In this document: one piece after another, positions 43,102 to 51,700 of the stretch
How positions within the stretch are numbered: the stretch's first letter is position 1
Layout: each line of letters starts with the position of its first letter
Source of the DNA: Oscillospiraceae bacterium
GTDB lineage: Bacteria; Bacillota; Clostridia; Oscillospirales; Ruminococcaceae
Assembly (NCBI GenBank): GCA_900768125.1
Contig: CAAGBS010000011.1
Span: 9,792 to 73,791 of the forward strand
Direction of reading: 5' to 3'
Length of the DNA: 64,000 bases
Notes under the pieces: generated by a model
The model's database searches: none
Seen by the model: only the letters and a program-made list of their open reading frames with translations
Told to the model about the DNA's origin: nothing
Translations under genes and position numbers: made by a program

Positions 43102-43494
43102 ATGAAGCGAATAATACCGATAATTCTGCTTATCCTCGCGAATATCGCGCTGATGTTCCTGATGTACGTCATAACTGCAATGTCGCTGCTGGCGGTGGTC
43201 GCCATGCCGCTTTCAGCAGCGCTGTTCGCCGGTCACGTCTGGGCGGCGGCTGTGGTACAGAAACGCTTTGAGAAGCGCGGCTGGCTCAATAAGCCGGCTT
43301 TCCTGATATGCGCGTGCGCTCCCGCCACAGCGCTGACCGCACTGCTGTCGGTCAGAATGTTCTCCGCAGACGACGGCTCCGGGCTGGGCGCTGTCGCACT
43401 GTATATCATCATCTACGCTGCGGGATTCACGGCGGCGCTGGGGATAGTCCTGCTGATAAGATACATTCGTTCGCGCGGAAAAATGGCTGAATAA
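43102..43494 (+). CDS. Small four-helix membrane protein, tandem copy 3
   Basis: The 130-residue protein has GAAAGG upstream of its ATG, with the shared GWLNKPAFLICACAP motif and C-terminal ALGIVLLIRYIRSRG. A TATAAT at 43080-43085 before it could give separate transcription, but no clear -35 is seen. It is followed 24 bp later by dprA. Not recognised; the three-copy cluster is the main clue. Confidence 0.65.
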   Translation: MKRIIPIILLILANIALMFLMYVITAMSLLAVVAMPLSAALFAGHVWAAAVVQKRFEKRGWLNKPAFLICACAPATALTALLSVRMFSADDGSGLGAVALYIIIYAAGFTAALGIVLLIRYIRSRGKMAE

Positions 43495-43518
43495 ATCAAA
43501 CACAACAGGAGTGATATC

Positions 43519-44727
43519 ATGAAACCATCGTCAATAGAAGTCTGGCTGTGGCTTCTGCTGGTAATGAACCCTCACAACCGGAAGACGACCGAGCTTCTGG
43601 AGCATTTCAGCTCCGCCGAGGAATTAGCCTGCGCCATTCGCGACGGCAGCTGCCCCGGGCTTTCAGAAGCCGAAAAGCAGCGCGCCCGCACCACGAGGAA
43701 CCGCGAGGTTTATCAGATAATGCAGGAATGCGCCGATAACGATATCAGGATAATCACTCTTGACGACCCGGAATACCCCGAACTGCTGAAAAACATCTAT
43801 TCGCCGCCGATAGTGCTGTTCGTCCGCGGTTCGCTGACCTGCCTTGAAAACGAACTTTCCATAGCCGTGGTAGGTCCGCGTACGCCGTCCGAATACGCAG
43901 TGAGGGTCGCGCGAATGCTTTGCAGCAACCTCGCCCGCCTTGGCACCGTGCTGGTGAGCGGTCTGGCAGTCGGGATAGACACCGCAGCCCACACCTGCGC
44001 CGTTGATCACGGAGTCCCGACTATAGGCGTGCTCGCCTGTGGTCAGCTTGTGAATTACCCTGTGGAAAGCGAGGGGCTGAAAAAGCGGATAATCGAGGGC
44101 GGCGGCGCGCTGATATCGGAACTGCTCCCGCATGCCGGAGTAGAGGGGCGCTACTTCCGTGAGCGCAACCGCATGATCTCCGGTCTGGGACTGGGAACGC
44201 TCATCGTTGAAGCCTCCACCCGCAGCGGCTGCCTGCTGACCGCAAACCACGCAGTCGAACAGGGCAGAGATCTGTTCTGCGTGCCGCCCGGGGATATCAC
44301 CCGCGAAAGCTGCGCAGGCGTTGTGCCGTATCTTCGGGACGGCGCTATCCCGGTGTTCGATTACCTCGATATAGTAAGGGAATATATGTATCACTTCCTC
44401 GGAAAGGTCCGCGGTGAAATGGACGGCAGAAAGCCCTCCGGCGAGGAACGCCACGAAAAGCCCCGCGCCGCCGTGAAAACTGTGACCGCCCGCGAAAAAC
44501 CGCCGGAGCCTGCAAAGGAAGAAAGATCCGTACCCTCCGACATACTTTCCGAGCTGAACGAGATACAGTCAAAGATGATGAGCCTGATAATCACCATGCC
44601 GCATACTGCAGACGATATCATCGAAAAGACCGGGCTTTCCTACCCGCAGGTCATCGAAGCGCTGACGGAACTGGAAATACTCGGATACATCAGATACGGT
44701 CAGGACGGGAGATATTCCCTCGCGTAA
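43519..44727 (+). CDS. dprA: DNA-processing protein DprA
   Basis: The 402-residue protein protects incoming single-stranded DNA and loads RecA in natural transformation. The Rossmann-like core (about 105-300) contains VSGLAVGIDTAAHTCAVDHG, then GGALISELLP and RERNRMISGL, all typical. A charged linker (about 305-345) leads to a C-terminal winged helix (about 350-402). GGAGTGATATC precedes the ATG. Competence genes are not otherwise visible, so competence of this organism is unproven. The alpha/beta hydrolase gene follows after 10 bp. Confidence 0.93.
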   Translation: MKPSSIEVWLWLLLVMNPHNRKTTELLEHFSSAEELACAIRDGSCPGLSEAEKQRARTTRNREVYQIMQECADNDIRIITLDDPEYPELLKNIYSPPIVLFVRGSLTCLENELSIAVVGPRTPSEYAVRVARMLCSNLARLGTVLVSGLAVGIDTAAHTCAVDHGVPTIGVLACGQLVNYPVESEGLKKRIIEGGGALISELLPHAGVEGRYFRERNRMISGLGLGTLIVEASTRSGCLLTANHAVEQGRDLFCVPPGDITRESCAGVVPYLRDGAIPVFDYLDIVREYMYHFLGKVRGEMDGRKPSGEERHEKPRAAVKTVTAREKPPEPAKEERSVPSDILSELNEIQSKMMSLIITMPHTADDIIEKTGLSYPQVIEALTELEILGYIRYGQDGRYSLA

Positions 44728-44737
44728 AGGAGAAGCA

Positions 44738-45478
44738 ATGGACGTACAGGTAATACACATCGGTGCCGTTCCGGTGAAGCTGTTCACCGGCGGGAATGCG
44801 GAACATTCCGTGCTGGCGGTGCACGGCTTCGGCGGCAGCAAGGACAGCTTCGCCATAGAGGGGCTTGCGCAGCGGCTCTGCGATAAGGGCTTCCGGGTAG
44901 CCGCGCCCGACCTCCCCTGCCACGGCGGGCGCACCGAAAACGAGCGCGAACTGACCCCCGAGCGCTGCCTTGCGGATATCCTCGCGGTGGAATGCTGGCT
45001 GAGGTCGCAGGGCGGGGACGTTTCCGCTTTCGGCACGAGCTTCGGCGGCTGCCTGCTTCTGAAGCGCATGGAGCTTTACGGCAACTCATTCCGGAAAGCA
45101 GTGCTGCGCGTTCCGGCGGTGAATATGGCTGATTCGCTGCTGCGGTGCATGAAGCTTTTCCAGCCTGATTTCACGCTGGATACGGCGAAGCGGAACGGAT
45201 TCCACGTCAAGATGAGCCGCGAACTGAATATCCCGTTTGAGTTCTACAGCCGCCTGCTGGAACTGAACGAAGTCCGGCACTCCGCAGTCTGGGACAGCCC
45301 GGACGTCCTCGCCGTATACGCGGGACTTGACGAACTGGTCGCACGCGCGGACACCGAAGAGTTCCTGCGGCTGAATCCGCACATTCAGCGGCTGTGCATT
45401 GAGGGGACCGGTCACCGTATGCTCCGCCCGGAGCACCTCGCGCAGGCTCTCGACAGGGCCGCGGAGCATCTTTGCTGA
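44738..45478 (+). CDS. Alpha/beta-fold hydrolase
   Basis: A 246-residue serine hydrolase starting at ATG 44738 (AAAGGAG). The core has AVHGFGGSKDSF (oxyanion loop), nucleophile serine in FGTSFGGCLL, Asp in YAGLDELV and His in GTGHRML: a complete triad. No signal peptide, so cytoplasmic. It resembles monoacylglycerol lipase/esterase-like proteins, but the substrate is unknown. It is 10 bp after dprA and probably cotranscribed. Confidence 0.85.
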   Translation: MDVQVIHIGAVPVKLFTGGNAEHSVLAVHGFGGSKDSFAIEGLAQRLCDKGFRVAAPDLPCHGGRTENERELTPERCLADILAVECWLRSQGGDVSAFGTSFGGCLLLKRMELYGNSFRKAVLRVPAVNMADSLLRCMKLFQPDFTLDTAKRNGFHVKMSRELNIPFEFYSRLLELNEVRHSAVWDSPDVLAVYAGLDELVARADTEEFLRLNPHIQRLCIEGTGHRMLRPEHLAQALDRAAEHLC

Positions 45479-45547
45479 AAAAATCCCGTTAAAATGCGAA
45501 AATTTTCAGAAAATTTAAAAAAACATCTAGCAATTTTTCAGAATATC

Positions 45548-45556
45548 TGTTATAAT
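45548..45556 (+). promoter_or_regulatory. Extended -10 promoter of ppdK
   Basis: TG-T-TATAAT (45548-45556) is an extended -10 box in AT-rich DNA; the -35 (TAGCAA) is weak. The leader to the ATG is about 110 nt with AGGAGG. Confidence 0.65.
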
Positions 45557-45675
45557 AATGATGTGGCAGAGTGTGTTTCTGCAAATGGAACTATCTGTCA
45601 GAAAAAATCAAAAACGCTGTGCCTGCTCGTGCACGGGCGGTTCAGCGATCAAACAAATTCAGGAGGTATATACCA

Positions 45676-48306
45676 ATGGCAAACAAGTGGGTCTACATGT
45701 TCAGCGAAGGCGACATGACCATGCGTAATCTCCTCGGCGGTAAGGGCGCAAACCTTGCCGAGATGACCAGCATCGGTCTGCCTGTACCCCAGGGCTTCAC
45801 CATCACTACCGAGGCTTGCACTCAGTACTACGAAGATGGCAGAAAGATCAACGACGAGATCATGGCTCAGGCTATGGAAGGCGTAAAGAAGATGGAGGAG
45901 ATCAACGGCAAGAAGTTCGGCGATCTCAAGAATCCGCTTCTCGTTTCCGTTCGTTCCGGCGCACGCGCATCCATGCCCGGTATGATGGATACCATTCTTA
46001 ACCTCGGTCTTAACGACGACGTTGTTAACGCTATGATCGCAGGCAACCCCGATCCTAAGTTCGAGAGATTCGTTTACGACTCCTACAGACGCTTCATTCA
46101 GATGTTCTCTGATGTAGTTATGGAAGTAGGTAAGAAGTACTTCGAGCAGCTCATCGACAAGATGAAGGCTGAGAAGGGCGTTCAGTACGATATCGACCTG
46201 ACCGCTGCTGATCTCAAGACTCTTGCAGAGCAGTTCAAGGCTGAGTACAAGAAGCAGCTCGGCGAGGACTTCCCGTCCGACCCCGTTCAGCAGCTCAAGC
46301 TCGCTATCGAGGCTGTATTCCGTTCATGGGACAACCCCCGTGCAAACGTATACCGCCGCGACAACGATATCCCGTACAGCTGGGGTACCGCAGTAAACGT
46401 AATGCCGATGGTATTCGGCAACCTGAACAACGAGTCCGGTACCGGCGTTGCGTTCACCCGTGACCCTGCGACCGGCGAGAAGAAGCTCATGGGCGAGTTC
46501 CTTATCAACGCTCAGGGCGAGGACGTTGTTGCCGGTGTTCGTACTCCTATGCCCATCGCTCAGATGGAGAAGGAGTTCCCCGAGGCTTACGCAGAGTTCA
46601 TCAAGGTTTGCGACACCCTCGAGAACCACTATCACGACATGCAGGATATGGAGTTCACCGTAGAGAACAAGAAGCTCTACATGCTCCAGTGCCGTAACGG
46701 TAAGAGAACCGCTCAGGCTGCTCTGAAGATCGCCTGCGACCTCGTTGACGAAGGCCACAAGACCGAGCAGGAAGCTGTTCTGATGATCGATCCGAGAAAC
46801 CTCGACACCCTGCTCCACCCGCAGTTCGACGCTAAGGCTCTGAAGGCTGCTACACCGGTTGGCAAGGGTCTGGGCGCTTCCCCCGGAGCTGCTTGCGGTA
46901 AGATCGTCTTCACGGCTGACGACGCTGAGAAGTGGGCTGCAAAGGGCGAGAAGGTAGTTCTGGTTCGTCTGGAGACTTCTCCTGAGGATATCACAGGTAT
47001 GAAGGTATCTCAGGGTATCCTGACCGTTCGCGGCGGTATGACTTCTCACGCAGCCGTTGTTGCTCGTGGTATGGGTACCTGCTGCGTATCCGGCTGCGGC
47101 GACATCAAGATGGACGAGGAGAACAAGAAGTTCGAGCTGGCAGGCAAGACCTACCACGAGGGCGACTTCATCTCCATCGACGGTACAACCGGTAACATCT
47201 ATGATGGCATCATTCCGACCGTTGACGCTTCCATCGCCGGCGAGTTCGGCCGCGTAATGGCTTGGGCTGACAAGTACAGAAAGCTCAAGGTTAGAACCAA
47301 CGCTGATACTCCTGCTGACGCTAAGAAGGCAAGAGAGCTGGGCGCTGAGGGTATCGGTCTCTGCCGTACCGAGCACATGTTCTTCGAGGCAGACAGAATC
47401 GCAGCATTCCGCGAGATGATCTGCTCCGACACTGTTGAGGAGAGAGAAGCAGCACTTGCTAAGATCGAGCCGATGCAGCAGGGCGACTTCGAGAAGCTTT
47501 ACGAAGCACTCGAGGGCAATCCTGTAACCATCAGATTCCTCGACCCGCCTCTCCACGAATTCGTTCCCACTGAGGAAGCTGACATCGAGGCTCTTGCTAA
47601 GGCTCAGGGCAAGTCCGTTGAGACCATCAAGAACATCATCGCTTCCCTGCACGAGTTCAACCCGATGATGGGTCACCGTGGCTGCCGTCTGGCTGTAACC
47701 TACCCCGAGATCGCAAAGATGCAGACTGCTGCAGTTATCAAGGCTGCGATCAACGTTAAGAAGGCTCACCCCGACTGGAACATCGTTCCTGAGATCATGA
47801 TCCCGCTGGTTGGCGAGGTCAAGGAGCTGAAGTACGTTAAGGACGTAGTTGTTAAGACTGCTGACGAGGTTATCGCTGCTGCAGGCGCTGATCTGAAGTA
47901 CTCCGTAGGTACCATGATCGAGATCCCGAGAGCTGCCCTGACCGCTGACGACATCGCTAAGGAAGCTGAGTTCTTCTGCTTCGGTACAAACGACCTGACT
48001 CAGATGACATACGGCTTCTCCAGAGATGACGCTGGTAAGTTCCTTAACGCTTACTATGACGCTAAGATCTTCGAGAACGATCCGTTTGCTAAGCTCGACC
48101 AGGTCGGCGTTGGCAAGCTGATGAAGATGGCTATCGAGCTGGGTAAGAAGACCCGTCCCGAGATGCACTGCGGTATCTGCGGCGAGCACGGCGGCGACCC
48201 GACATCTGTTGAGTTCTGCCACCAGATCGGTCTGGATTATGTATCCTGCTCACCGTTCCGCGTTCCGATCGCTAGACTGGCTGCTGCTCAGGCTGCACTC
48301 AGATAA
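45676..48306 (+). CDS. ppdK: Pyruvate, phosphate dikinase
   Basis: An 876-residue enzyme that interconverts ATP, phosphate and pyruvate with PEP, AMP and pyrophosphate. It is the glycolytic pyruvate-forming step in many gut Clostridia that lack or bypass pyruvate kinase. The start is ATG 45676 after AGGAGG; the open frame runs 35 codons further up without a ribosome binding site. N-terminal ATP-grasp-like nucleotide domain (RNLLGGKGANLAEMTSIGLP), phospho-histidine domain GGMTSHAAVVARGMG, and C-terminal PEP/pyruvate barrel (FGTNDLTQMTYGFSRDD). Codon use differs from neighbours, with many GCT, GTT and AAG codons as in very highly expressed genes. A strong terminator follows. Confidence 0.96.
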   Translation: MANKWVYMFSEGDMTMRNLLGGKGANLAEMTSIGLPVPQGFTITTEACTQYYEDGRKINDEIMAQAMEGVKKMEEINGKKFGDLKNPLLVSVRSGARASMPGMMDTILNLGLNDDVVNAMIAGNPDPKFERFVYDSYRRFIQMFSDVVMEVGKKYFEQLIDKMKAEKGVQYDIDLTAADLKTLAEQFKAEYKKQLGEDFPSDPVQQLKLAIEAVFRSWDNPRANVYRRDNDIPYSWGTAVNVMPMVFGNLNNESGTGVAFTRDPATGEKKLMGEFLINAQGEDVVAGVRTPMPIAQMEKEFPEAYAEFIKVCDTLENHYHDMQDMEFTVENKKLYMLQCRNGKRTAQAALKIACDLVDEGHKTEQEAVLMIDPRNLDTLLHPQFDAKALKAATPVGKGLGASPGAACGKIVFTADDAEKWAAKGEKVVLVRLETSPEDITGMKVSQGILTVRGGMTSHAAVVARGMGTCCVSGCGDIKMDEENKKFELAGKTYHEGDFISIDGTTGNIYDGIIPTVDASIAGEFGRVMAWADKYRKLKVRTNADTPADAKKARELGAEGIGLCRTEHMFFEADRIAAFREMICSDTVEEREAALAKIEPMQQGDFEKLYEALEGNPVTIRFLDPPLHEFVPTEEADIEALAKAQGKSVETIKNIIASLHEFNPMMGHRGCRLAVTYPEIAKMQTAAVIKAAINVKKAHPDWNIVPEIMIPLVGEVKELKYVKDVVVKTADEVIAAAGADLKYSVGTMIEIPRAALTADDIAKEAEFFCFGTNDLTQMTYGFSRDDAGKFLNAYYDAKIFENDPFAKLDQVGVGKLMKMAIELGKKTRPEMHCGICGEHGGDPTSVEFCHQIGLDYVSCSPFRVPIARLAAAQAALR

Positions 48307-48335
48307 TCACGATCTGAAAGCAATAGCTTAAAAAC

Positions 48336-48366
48336 AAGACCCACTCCGGAAACGGGGTGGGTTTTT
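48336..48366 (+). terminator. Terminator of ppdK
   Basis: ACCCACTCCG (48339-48348), GAAA tetraloop, CGGGGTGGGT (48353-48362) and TTTTT. A second GC-rich stem without T-run, CCCCCTCGC/GCGAGGGGG, follows at 48378-48405. Confidence 0.9.
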
Positions 48367-48544
48367 GTTATAGTTATCCCCCTCGCCGCACCGACAGCGA
48401 GGGGGGAGATCTATAATTAAGAAAGGGTAAAGGTAAACATATCAACAGCAGCTTTCTCACAGCCCTGGCTTCATCGTAGGTGTAATAGAATGGATACCTA
48501 TAATGAGTTATATTCATGCGCTTTGACTGGTTGACCGAGATATA

Positions 48545-50017
48545 TCACCCAAACATCATATCCTCGCTTATGGCAAAATATTTGTAAGCACAGACAGAAT
48601 CATCGTCTGTGTCATCGGTATAAATATCAAAATAGAGCCACTGACCGCCCAAATAAGCAGCATTGCACCACTCCGTTGTGACGGAACCCTGGATAGAATA
48701 TGACACGTTCTTGCACTGCAATCCCTTTTCCTTGCAAAGTGTCCGGAAGAGCCAAGAATATCTGCGGCTGTCTCCGCACCTGTTTTTGAGGAATCCAACA
48801 AAATCATCGCTCTTGCTTTCCTTGGTGAAATTAGTGGAGATATATTCATAGATATCCGCCAGAACAGACCACTCGTCCGTGTCGTTATAAATGCTGTTGA
48901 AATTATTTATCTCCTGAGTCATCAGGTTGAATGCTTCGTTTATCTCGCTCAGGTCGTAGTATTCAAACGCCACGCTGCCCTTGTTTATCGCGTAGGACTT
49001 CACCATACATTCCAGCATCGGGACATCGTCAATCAGATAGTTGAGCGTTAGGCTGACCGAGTCCCGCGCCTCCTGCGTGTCGTTATCAAGGCAGGCAAGA
49101 CTTATATTCTTCTGCCGGTCTATCAGTCCTCTGTATAATGTATCGTATACATCGCGCTGTTCGACTGATATCAGACCTTTCAGCGTCATGTAGTTCACGT
49201 CTTTCAGGTTGTCGAACGCCGTCTTATATGACATCGCCCTGCTTCCCACGCAGTTGACCAGAACCACTCCAAGCACTGTGATAAGTATTAAGCCCAGCAG
49301 TATGCACCCGCCGATAATATTCTTCGTGCGGTTCTTCCGGGACTTCGCCGTGTGCTGCGGCACTGCCATCGCCTGCGCTGGGATATCAGCAGGCTGCGGC
49401 ACTGTCACCGCCTGCGCCGGAATTTCGACGGCGGGCTGTTCAGATGAAAGCGTTGAAACAGCCTGCGTTTTGGGGACCTTTTCCTTTCGCTTGAAAAATT
49501 CCGGTTTCGGCTTATCCGGCTTGACGATACGCTGCGCATAAACTGTAGTCTGCTGCATGGGAGCCGTAGACGACACGCGCTGTGCGAACACCGGAGCGGA
49601 CTTATCAGACGTATCCCCGTCCTCGGCTGTGTCCTTGCCAAGTATCCCAGCCATTATCTCATACATGGAATCCAGCTTGAAATCGCCGTGCGCGATATCC
49701 GCCTGGATCCAGTGGCTGTTCATCAGATGATACTCAAAGCTGCCTGAAAGCGGGGTATCGTCTATGCGGTAGGGTATGAGTATCTTGCTGCGCGAGCTTG
49801 CCAGACCTATCTCGTGCGGTATCTGGTTGGATTCTGCGGCGTTACTGCTGTAGACTATCAGGAATATCTTACATTCAGAAATAGCTTCGGTGATTTTTGC
49901 CGCCCATTCATCGCCCGCTTTAAGACTGCGGGTGCATATCCAGCAATTTATATCCCTCTGGGTAAGGTAGTCATACACCTTTTCAGCTACCGCTGTATCG
50001 CGGGTGCTGAAGCTGAT
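48545..50017 (-). CDS. TIR domain / transmembrane / transglutaminase-like protein
   Basis: TIR homology (ISFSTRDTAVAEKVYDYL onward) extends upstream of the first standard codon, GTG 49978. In that frame a TAA lies at 50023-50021 and no ATG, GTG or TTG intervenes. However, GGAGG sits six bases before an ATC at 50017-50015, so AUC initiation (490 residues) or a mutated ATG is likely; from GTG it is 477 residues. The TIR domain holds the probable catalytic Glu in IPHEIGLA (Glu56 counted from GTG). A Pro/Gln-rich linker (about 115-215), one transmembrane helix (about 219-244) and an extracytoplasmic domain follow. Its end (NRCGDSRRYSWLF..EKGL, WCNAAYLGGQWLYFDIY) looks transglutaminase-like, but the aligned Cys and His appear to be Ser and Glu. 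It is the second gene of an operon with the RyR protein. Confidence 0.75.
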   Translation of the reverse strand: MSFSTRDTAVAEKVYDYLTQRDINCWICTRSLKAGDEWAAKITEAISECKIFLIVYSSNAAESNQIPHEIGLASSRSKILIPYRIDDTPLSGSFEYHLMNSHWIQADIAHGDFKLDSMYEIMAGILGKDTAEDGDTSDKSAPVFAQRVSSTAPMQQTTVYAQRIVKPDKPKPEFFKRKEKVPKTQAVSTLSSEQPAVEIPAQAVTVPQPADIPAQAMAVPQHTAKSRKNRTKNIIGGCILLGLILITVLGVVLVNCVGSRAMSYKTAFDNLKDVNYMTLKGLISVEQRDVYDTLYRGLIDRQKNISLACLDNDTQEARDSVSLTLNYLIDDVPMLECMVKSYAINKGSVAFEYYDLSEINEAFNLMTQEINNFNSIYNDTDEWSVLADIYEYISTNFTKESKSDDFVGFLKNRCGDSRRYSWLFRTLCKEKGLQCKNVSYSIQGSVTTEWCNAAYLGGQWLYFDIYTDDTDDDSVCAYKYFAISEDMMFG

Positions 50018-50058
50018 AGTTTACCTCCGATATTTTATCTGCGGCTTTCCGCGTGATT

Positions 50059-51432
50059 TTACTGTTCCTTTTTCCGGCTGCGTATCGCGTCGGCGTCCTT
50101 CTGCTTTTCCTTCTCGCTCAGCTGAGAATACGGGACAAGGCAGTTGTGAATGCGCATTTTGTCGTTGCGCTGCTCGCCGTATTTCCAGTTGTTGAGATAG
50201 TGATACCTGCACCATCTGATGTGCTCAAGTTCCGCGATGGTCTCAGCCGGAACCCCCTTTTTAATCAGCCTGTCTATCGTGAACTCAAAGTCCGAGGAGC
50301 TGACGTTGGAATATCTCTTGAAGCTGTCAAGTTCCTGCCATGAAACGCCGCCGTATTTGCTCGCATACGCTTCGTGCTGTCTTCTGGCGGCCTCGTAGCA
50401 CTTTTCATTCAGGACTACCTCAGCGGAGGCGATATCCTCCGCCCTGCCGAACCATCTGAGTCTGTCGTTCCCGAAAAGCTTCTCCATCAGGTCGCCGCCG
50501 GGGGCGTAAACGTCCAGCACGGGACAGCCTGGCACAAACTCCATAAGGCGGCTTACAGTAAGCAAATTTTCGCTTTCGCTTCCGCATATTATCAGGCGGT
50601 CGAAATCACGCAGTTTCTCATAGTCCGTTATGCCGTCGTCATGAAAAACTATGCTGTCCGGCGTTATTTCGCCAAGGCTGATGTGCTCCCTGCGGAACTG
50701 CCTGCCATCGCCGTAGACATGGTATTCAAAGTGCTGCTGCGGGTCGATAAGGTTTATCTGCAGTCCATAGCTAAGGATATCCTGCCCCACGCTGCCGAAA
50801 CCGATTATAGCTATCTTCTCGGAGCGTTCCACGGGGTAGCTTTTCCAGTATGACCGGGCACAGTTTTCAGAGGGACTGAACACCGATACCGTGGGGTCCT
50901 GGATATTCTGTCTGGAGATATTTTCAAGCTGCAGATACACCCGCTTCCCCGCGAGGATATCGTAATTGCGGTTATAAAAATCCAGTGTGCTGTCGTCGCC
51001 CGAGAACATTATCACATAGCGCGAAGCATGCTTTATCATTCGATTCCCGCCGCGGATCCTGATATGCCGGGGCAGGTCGTTGTAGAGGTGCTCGGCGCAC
51101 TCCGAATCGCCGTAGACCACGGTGGAGGACGGCATGTATACGTTTATCATTGTGATGATATCCTGCAGCTTGTTGAAAATTTCGATGAGTATGCTCAGAG
51201 CCGCCGCAAGCGCCATGAAACGCGCCAGCTGCATCAGTCCGCTGGAGTTGAGGTCGCACTCTATGGTGCCCGAATAAAGCTTCAGTGCGGAGAAAAACGC
51301 GTCGCACAGCGGATAATTCGAGCCGCCGTTTACGGCGTACTGGGGATAATAGCATATGATGCCGATAGCAAGCGGAATGATTTTATACATGATATTCAGC
51401 GCTTTTCTGAATGCATTTGATACCTTATTCAT
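50059..51432 (-). CDS. Membrane protein with RCK/TrkA-N-like Rossmann and C-terminal RyR domain
   Basis: The 457-residue protein starts at ATG 51432 (AAGGAGAG upstream). Two to three hydrophobic helices lie within residues 12-90. A first nucleotide-fold-like stretch (TVVYGDSECAEHL, about 104) and a clear Rossmann motif KIAIIGFGSVGQDIL (206-220) follow, as in TrkA-N/RCK gating rings. The last 60 residues match the RyR domain: HIRWCRYHYLNNWKYGEQRN and LVPYSQLSEKEK. The layout suggests a ligand-gated channel or transporter. RyR and TIR domains are known to co-occur in bacterial nucleotide-centred conflict systems, and this gene sits 41 bp upstream of the TIR gene on the same strand. The ligand, perhaps NAD-derived, is inference. 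Confidence 0.75.
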   Translation of the reverse strand: MNKVSNAFRKALNIMYKIIPLAIGIICYYPQYAVNGGSNYPLCDAFFSALKLYSGTIECDLNSSGLMQLARFMALAAALSILIEIFNKLQDIITMINVYMPSSTVVYGDSECAEHLYNDLPRHIRIRGGNRMIKHASRYVIMFSGDDSTLDFYNRNYDILAGKRVYLQLENISRQNIQDPTVSVFSPSENCARSYWKSYPVERSEKIAIIGFGSVGQDILSYGLQINLIDPQQHFEYHVYGDGRQFRREHISLGEITPDSIVFHDDGITDYEKLRDFDRLIICGSESENLLTVSRLMEFVPGCPVLDVYAPGGDLMEKLFGNDRLRWFGRAEDIASAEVVLNEKCYEAARRQHEAYASKYGGVSWQELDSFKRYSNVSSSDFEFTIDRLIKKGVPAETIAELEHIRWCRYHYLNNWKYGEQRNDKMRIHNCLVPYSQLSEKEKQKDADAIRSRKKEQ

Positions 51433-51488
51433 AACGGGGACTCTCCTTTTTTATTTTACGGAAAGTATGACAAAACCAACCACATTAT

Positions 51489-51516
51489 ATAATACAGCAA
51501 AACATACATTTTGCAA
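51489..51516 (-). promoter_or_regulatory. Probable promoter of the RyR/TIR operon
   Basis: On the minus strand TTGCAA (51516-51511), a 16-bp spacer and TATTAT (51494-51489); an overlapping TATAAT lies 5 bp further on. About 57 bp from the RyR start. Confidence 0.5.
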
Positions 51517-51608
51517 TATAATTATGGAATATATCCTTAAAATCGTACATTATTTTCATGCCAGGCGGAACTGCTGAGATTTTTTCACATTTTTTATTGC
51601 AAATAATA

Positions 51609-51637
51609 TTGACTTGCAGCCGCCGGAGGAATATAAT
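51609..51637 (+). promoter_or_regulatory. Promoter of galT
   Basis: TTGACT (51609-51614), a 17-bp spacer and TATAAT (51632-51637), about 60 bp before the galT ATG. Confidence 0.8.
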
Positions 51638-51700
51638 AATAGTGGACGCCATGCACAAAGCGCAGCGCCCGACAGTTATGACAAAGTGAGGAATTGAATA

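Noticed and set aside
46324..48222. Long minus-strand frame opposite ppdK (632 codons)
   Set aside because: It mirrors the strong codon bias of ppdK and contains no recognisable domain; a shadow frame.
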